From Candidatus Woesebacteria bacterium RIFCSPHIGHO2_01_FULL_39_23 (GTDB lineage Bacteria; Patescibacteriota; Microgenomatia; UBA8517): a DNA stretch of 32,858 bases. The position numbers and the translations under genes were made by a program. Position 1 is the stretch's first letter; every line of letters begins with the position of its first letter. The notes beneath the pieces are model-generated. The model did not search any database. It was not told the DNA's origin and was given only the letters and a program-made list of their open reading frames with translations. Shown here one piece after another: positions 31,391-32,858 of the stretch. Location of the stretch: contig MGGH01000016.1 of NCBI GenBank assembly GCA_001792305.1, positions 1 through 32,858 of the forward strand, given 5' to 3'.

Positions 31391-32437
31391 TTATATATAT
31401 TGCAGTAATTGTTTTAATCTTTGTTCATAAGAATGTTTTTTCATAAATACTCTCCTAATATTTCTGACTATATTTCTATTTTGATCATAATTATCTAGTA
31501 TTCGTAAAATGTCACCTGAGGCATGTTCGCAACTAAGAATTAACTTCTTTATTTCATCGCCAAATAAGTTTTTGGCATAGTTGAAATAATAAGGGATTAA
31601 AGGAACAGAATCAGCCATGATGGTTTCAAACATTCGAGGTGTAACAAATTCTAATTTATTTAGTATTGGTCGAATAAAAATAGGGTTTAATAAACCACTA
31701 CCCATAGCCTCCTCGACTTGGCCGTATGGAGCAGGTTCAAACACTTCTATTTTATTCCTACGTAAAAAATCTGGATCAGAATAAGTAGCTTCTTTAAATT
31801 CATCCATAACATCACCTAACCAATATTGCCCGATTAATGCAACTTTCTTTAGCCGAGATCTGATGGAGGCAACTACCTCAACAATCCATTTAATATCATG
31901 CCAACGATACCAATTATTGCCAACATATAATAAATCAAAGTTCTTTTGACGTTCAGGAAAGTCAGAAACACTGTTATCAACGCCGAAATAAAGGAACTGA
32001 TAAACTTTTTTGGTCTTATTCTCGCCTAAAAACGGTTGCAGAATTGTATCCGATAGCAAATCATATAAATCCTTCCAATATTTGTAAGATTCGTTAGTTG
32101 AATGGTTTGTGTCTCCCGAATGGGAAATCGGCTGACAATATTTACCGTCTGGATCTATTAAAATACGTTTAGATCTAGGAGTAGATGAGCATATCCGACC
32201 AATTTCAGCTTCGGAGAGAAAGGGGTATGATTCATAAACAATCACCAACAAATCCGGGCGCCAAGTTTTATCGGCAACTGGAATTGTTTTCCTGATAATT
32301 TTATCAACATGCCCGAAATCTGAGACTCGAACATCACAATTAATAGCCTTTCCTGCCCTCACATAACCTAGAAGTGCATTACTTGACCCGCAATTGTACT
32401 GATAATTTCCAACAAAAGCTATTTTAATTTCACTCAT
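31391..32437 (-). CDS. CgeB-like glycosyltransferase
   Basis: A 348-residue protein that reads as a GT-B enzyme of the CgeB / glycosyltransferase family 1-like group. The N-terminal half starts IKIAFVGNYQYNCGSSNALLGYVRA. The second half has FDLLYVGNNWYRW, KVALIGQYW and the donor-site stretch VTPRMFETIMADSVPLIPYY, where a conserved R.FE and a proline-rich strand are usual. Sugar donor and acceptor are unknown. The start is backed by AAGAGGAG (32456-32449) at eleven bases. It is the first gene of a three-gene operon and is divergent from the methyltransferase at the window's right edge. Confidence 0.7.
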   Translation of the reverse strand: MSEIKIAFVGNYQYNCGSSNALLGYVRAGKAINCDVRVSDFGHVDKIIRKTIPVADKTWRPDLLVIVYESYPFLSEAEIGRICSSTPRSKRILIDPDGKYCQPISHSGDTNHSTNESYKYWKDLYDLLSDTILQPFLGENKTKKVYQFLYFGVDNSVSDFPERQKNFDLLYVGNNWYRWHDIKWIVEVVASIRSRLKKVALIGQYWLGDVMDEFKEATYSDPDFLRRNKIEVFEPAPYGQVEEAMGSGLLNPIFIRPILNKLEFVTPRMFETIMADSVPLIPYYFNYAKNLFGDEIKKLILSCEHASGDILRILDNYDQNRNIVRNIRRVFMKKHSYEQRLKQLLQYI

Positions 32438-32448
32438 TTAAATGTATA

Positions 32449-32456
32449 CTCCTCTT
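32449..32456 (-). promoter_or_regulatory. Shine-Dalgarno site for the CgeB-like gene
   Basis: AAGAGGAG on the minus strand lies eleven bases before the ATG at 32437. It supports this start. A CATAAT further upstream (32480-32475) could be the -10 element, but no -35 is evident. Confidence 0.55.
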
Positions 32457-32551
32457 ACGACTTCGTCGAAAGAGATTATGATCCCCAATTTTGCTATTTA
32501 TGGATGCTAATTAAAGTAAAATTGGTATAAAATCTTAACGCGATTATATAC

Positions 32552-32858
32552 ATGCTTAATACTGATGTCTATTTTAAAAAAACTGTTCAATATGCTTATA
32601 GAGGTTATAACCTGCAATTTCTGATTTCGCAAGACCTTTTTAGTTCTTATGGGATAGATATTGGTACACAACGACTTCTCAGGACACTTACCTCTGAAGA
32701 TGTAAGTGTTTTTAACAAAGTTTTAGACCTTGGGTGCGGTTATGGCCCTATTGGTATAGCCTTAAAAACTACTTGTCAATCTTCAGTTGTCCATATGGTT
32801 GACAGCGATGCTCTAGCAATAAGCTATAGCCAACAAAATGCTAAATTGAATAATATAA
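32552..32858 (+). CDS. Class I SAM-dependent methyltransferase, RsmC-like, N-terminal part
   Basis: The first 102 codons of a methyltransferase run off the right edge. They begin MLNTDVYFKKTVQYAYRG and contain the SAM-binding motif I, VLDLGCGYGPIGIALK (about 67-82), followed by VHMVDSDALAISYSQQN with the acidic ribose-binding position. The GCGYGPIG form with a downstream D.D..A is typical of the small-rRNA guanine N2 methyltransferase RsmC/RlmG group (MTS domain), whose usual targets are 16S or 23S rRNA. The catalytic NPP motif lies beyond the window, so the subgroup is a guess. It is divergent from the CgeB-like gene; TATAAA (32526-32531) may be its -10 element. Confidence 0.8.
   Translation, partial: MLNTDVYFKKTVQYAYRGYNLQFLISQDLFSSYGIDIGTQRLLRTLTSEDVSVFNKVLDLGCGYGPIGIALKTTCQSSVVHMVDSDALAISYSQQNAKLNNI

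Noticed and set aside
1-32858. CRISPR arrays, insertion sequences, toxin-antitoxin pairs and restriction systems
   Set aside because: No regularly spaced repeats, transposase or nuclease motifs, or paired small toxin-like genes were seen on either strand.

Overview
The window looks like chromosome from a member of the Candidate Phyla Radiation (Patescibacteria), most likely a Microgenomates-type lineage. This is inferred from A+T-rich, tightly packed genes, a UvrC without its C-terminal helix-hairpin-helix domain, a short SecG next to a family 5 solute-binding protein, DUF2206- and DUF1616-like membrane proteins beside glycosyltransferases, and a short nucleotide-sugar dehydrogenase. No 16S rRNA or other marker is present, so the assignment is by gene content only.

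Region 1 (1-13164) is housekeeping. It starts with the 3' part of enolase, followed by cofactor-independent phosphoglycerate mutase (two consecutive glycolytic steps). A nucleotide-excision-repair block follows: lexA on the minus strand, divergent uvrB, then uvrA, a membrane-anchored transglutaminase-like protein and uvrC. A small four-helix membrane protein, secG and an anchored family 5 solute-binding protein close the block.

Region 2 (13232-26446) is an almost gapless plus-strand run of glycan genes, many with ATGA-type overlaps. Its first part, behind a near-consensus promoter, encodes a GT-C membrane glycosyltransferase, an anchored NodB-type deacetylase, a processive-type GT2 synthase, a previously unlisted 40-residue membrane peptide and a GH18-type hydrolase. 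Together these resemble a poly-N-acetylglucosamine type exopolysaccharide system in which the two PgaB activities sit on separate genes. A second promoter starts a DUF1616-like protein, a DPM1-like GT2, four GT4 enzymes, a cytoplasmic NodB-type deacetylase and a large DUF2206-like membrane protein.

Region 3 (26416-32437) is on the minus strand and holds two operons. One encodes a short UDP-sugar dehydrogenase-like protein, a second cytoplasmic deacetylase paralogous to the plus-strand one, and a Wzx-type flippase. The other encodes a CgeB-like glycosyltransferase, a MurG/UGT-like GT-B enzyme and a GT2 enzyme. The right edge holds the 5' end of an RsmC-like methyltransferase on the plus strand.

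Together, regions 2 and 3 have the parts for making, modifying, flipping and trimming a surface polysaccharide or glycoconjugate. No initiating phosphosugar transferase is visible in the window. Several promoters lie so close to the start codon that the mRNAs should be leaderless, while other genes have strong Shine-Dalgarno sites. I found no tRNA, rRNA, CRISPR array, insertion sequence or gene-free stretch longer than 300 bases.
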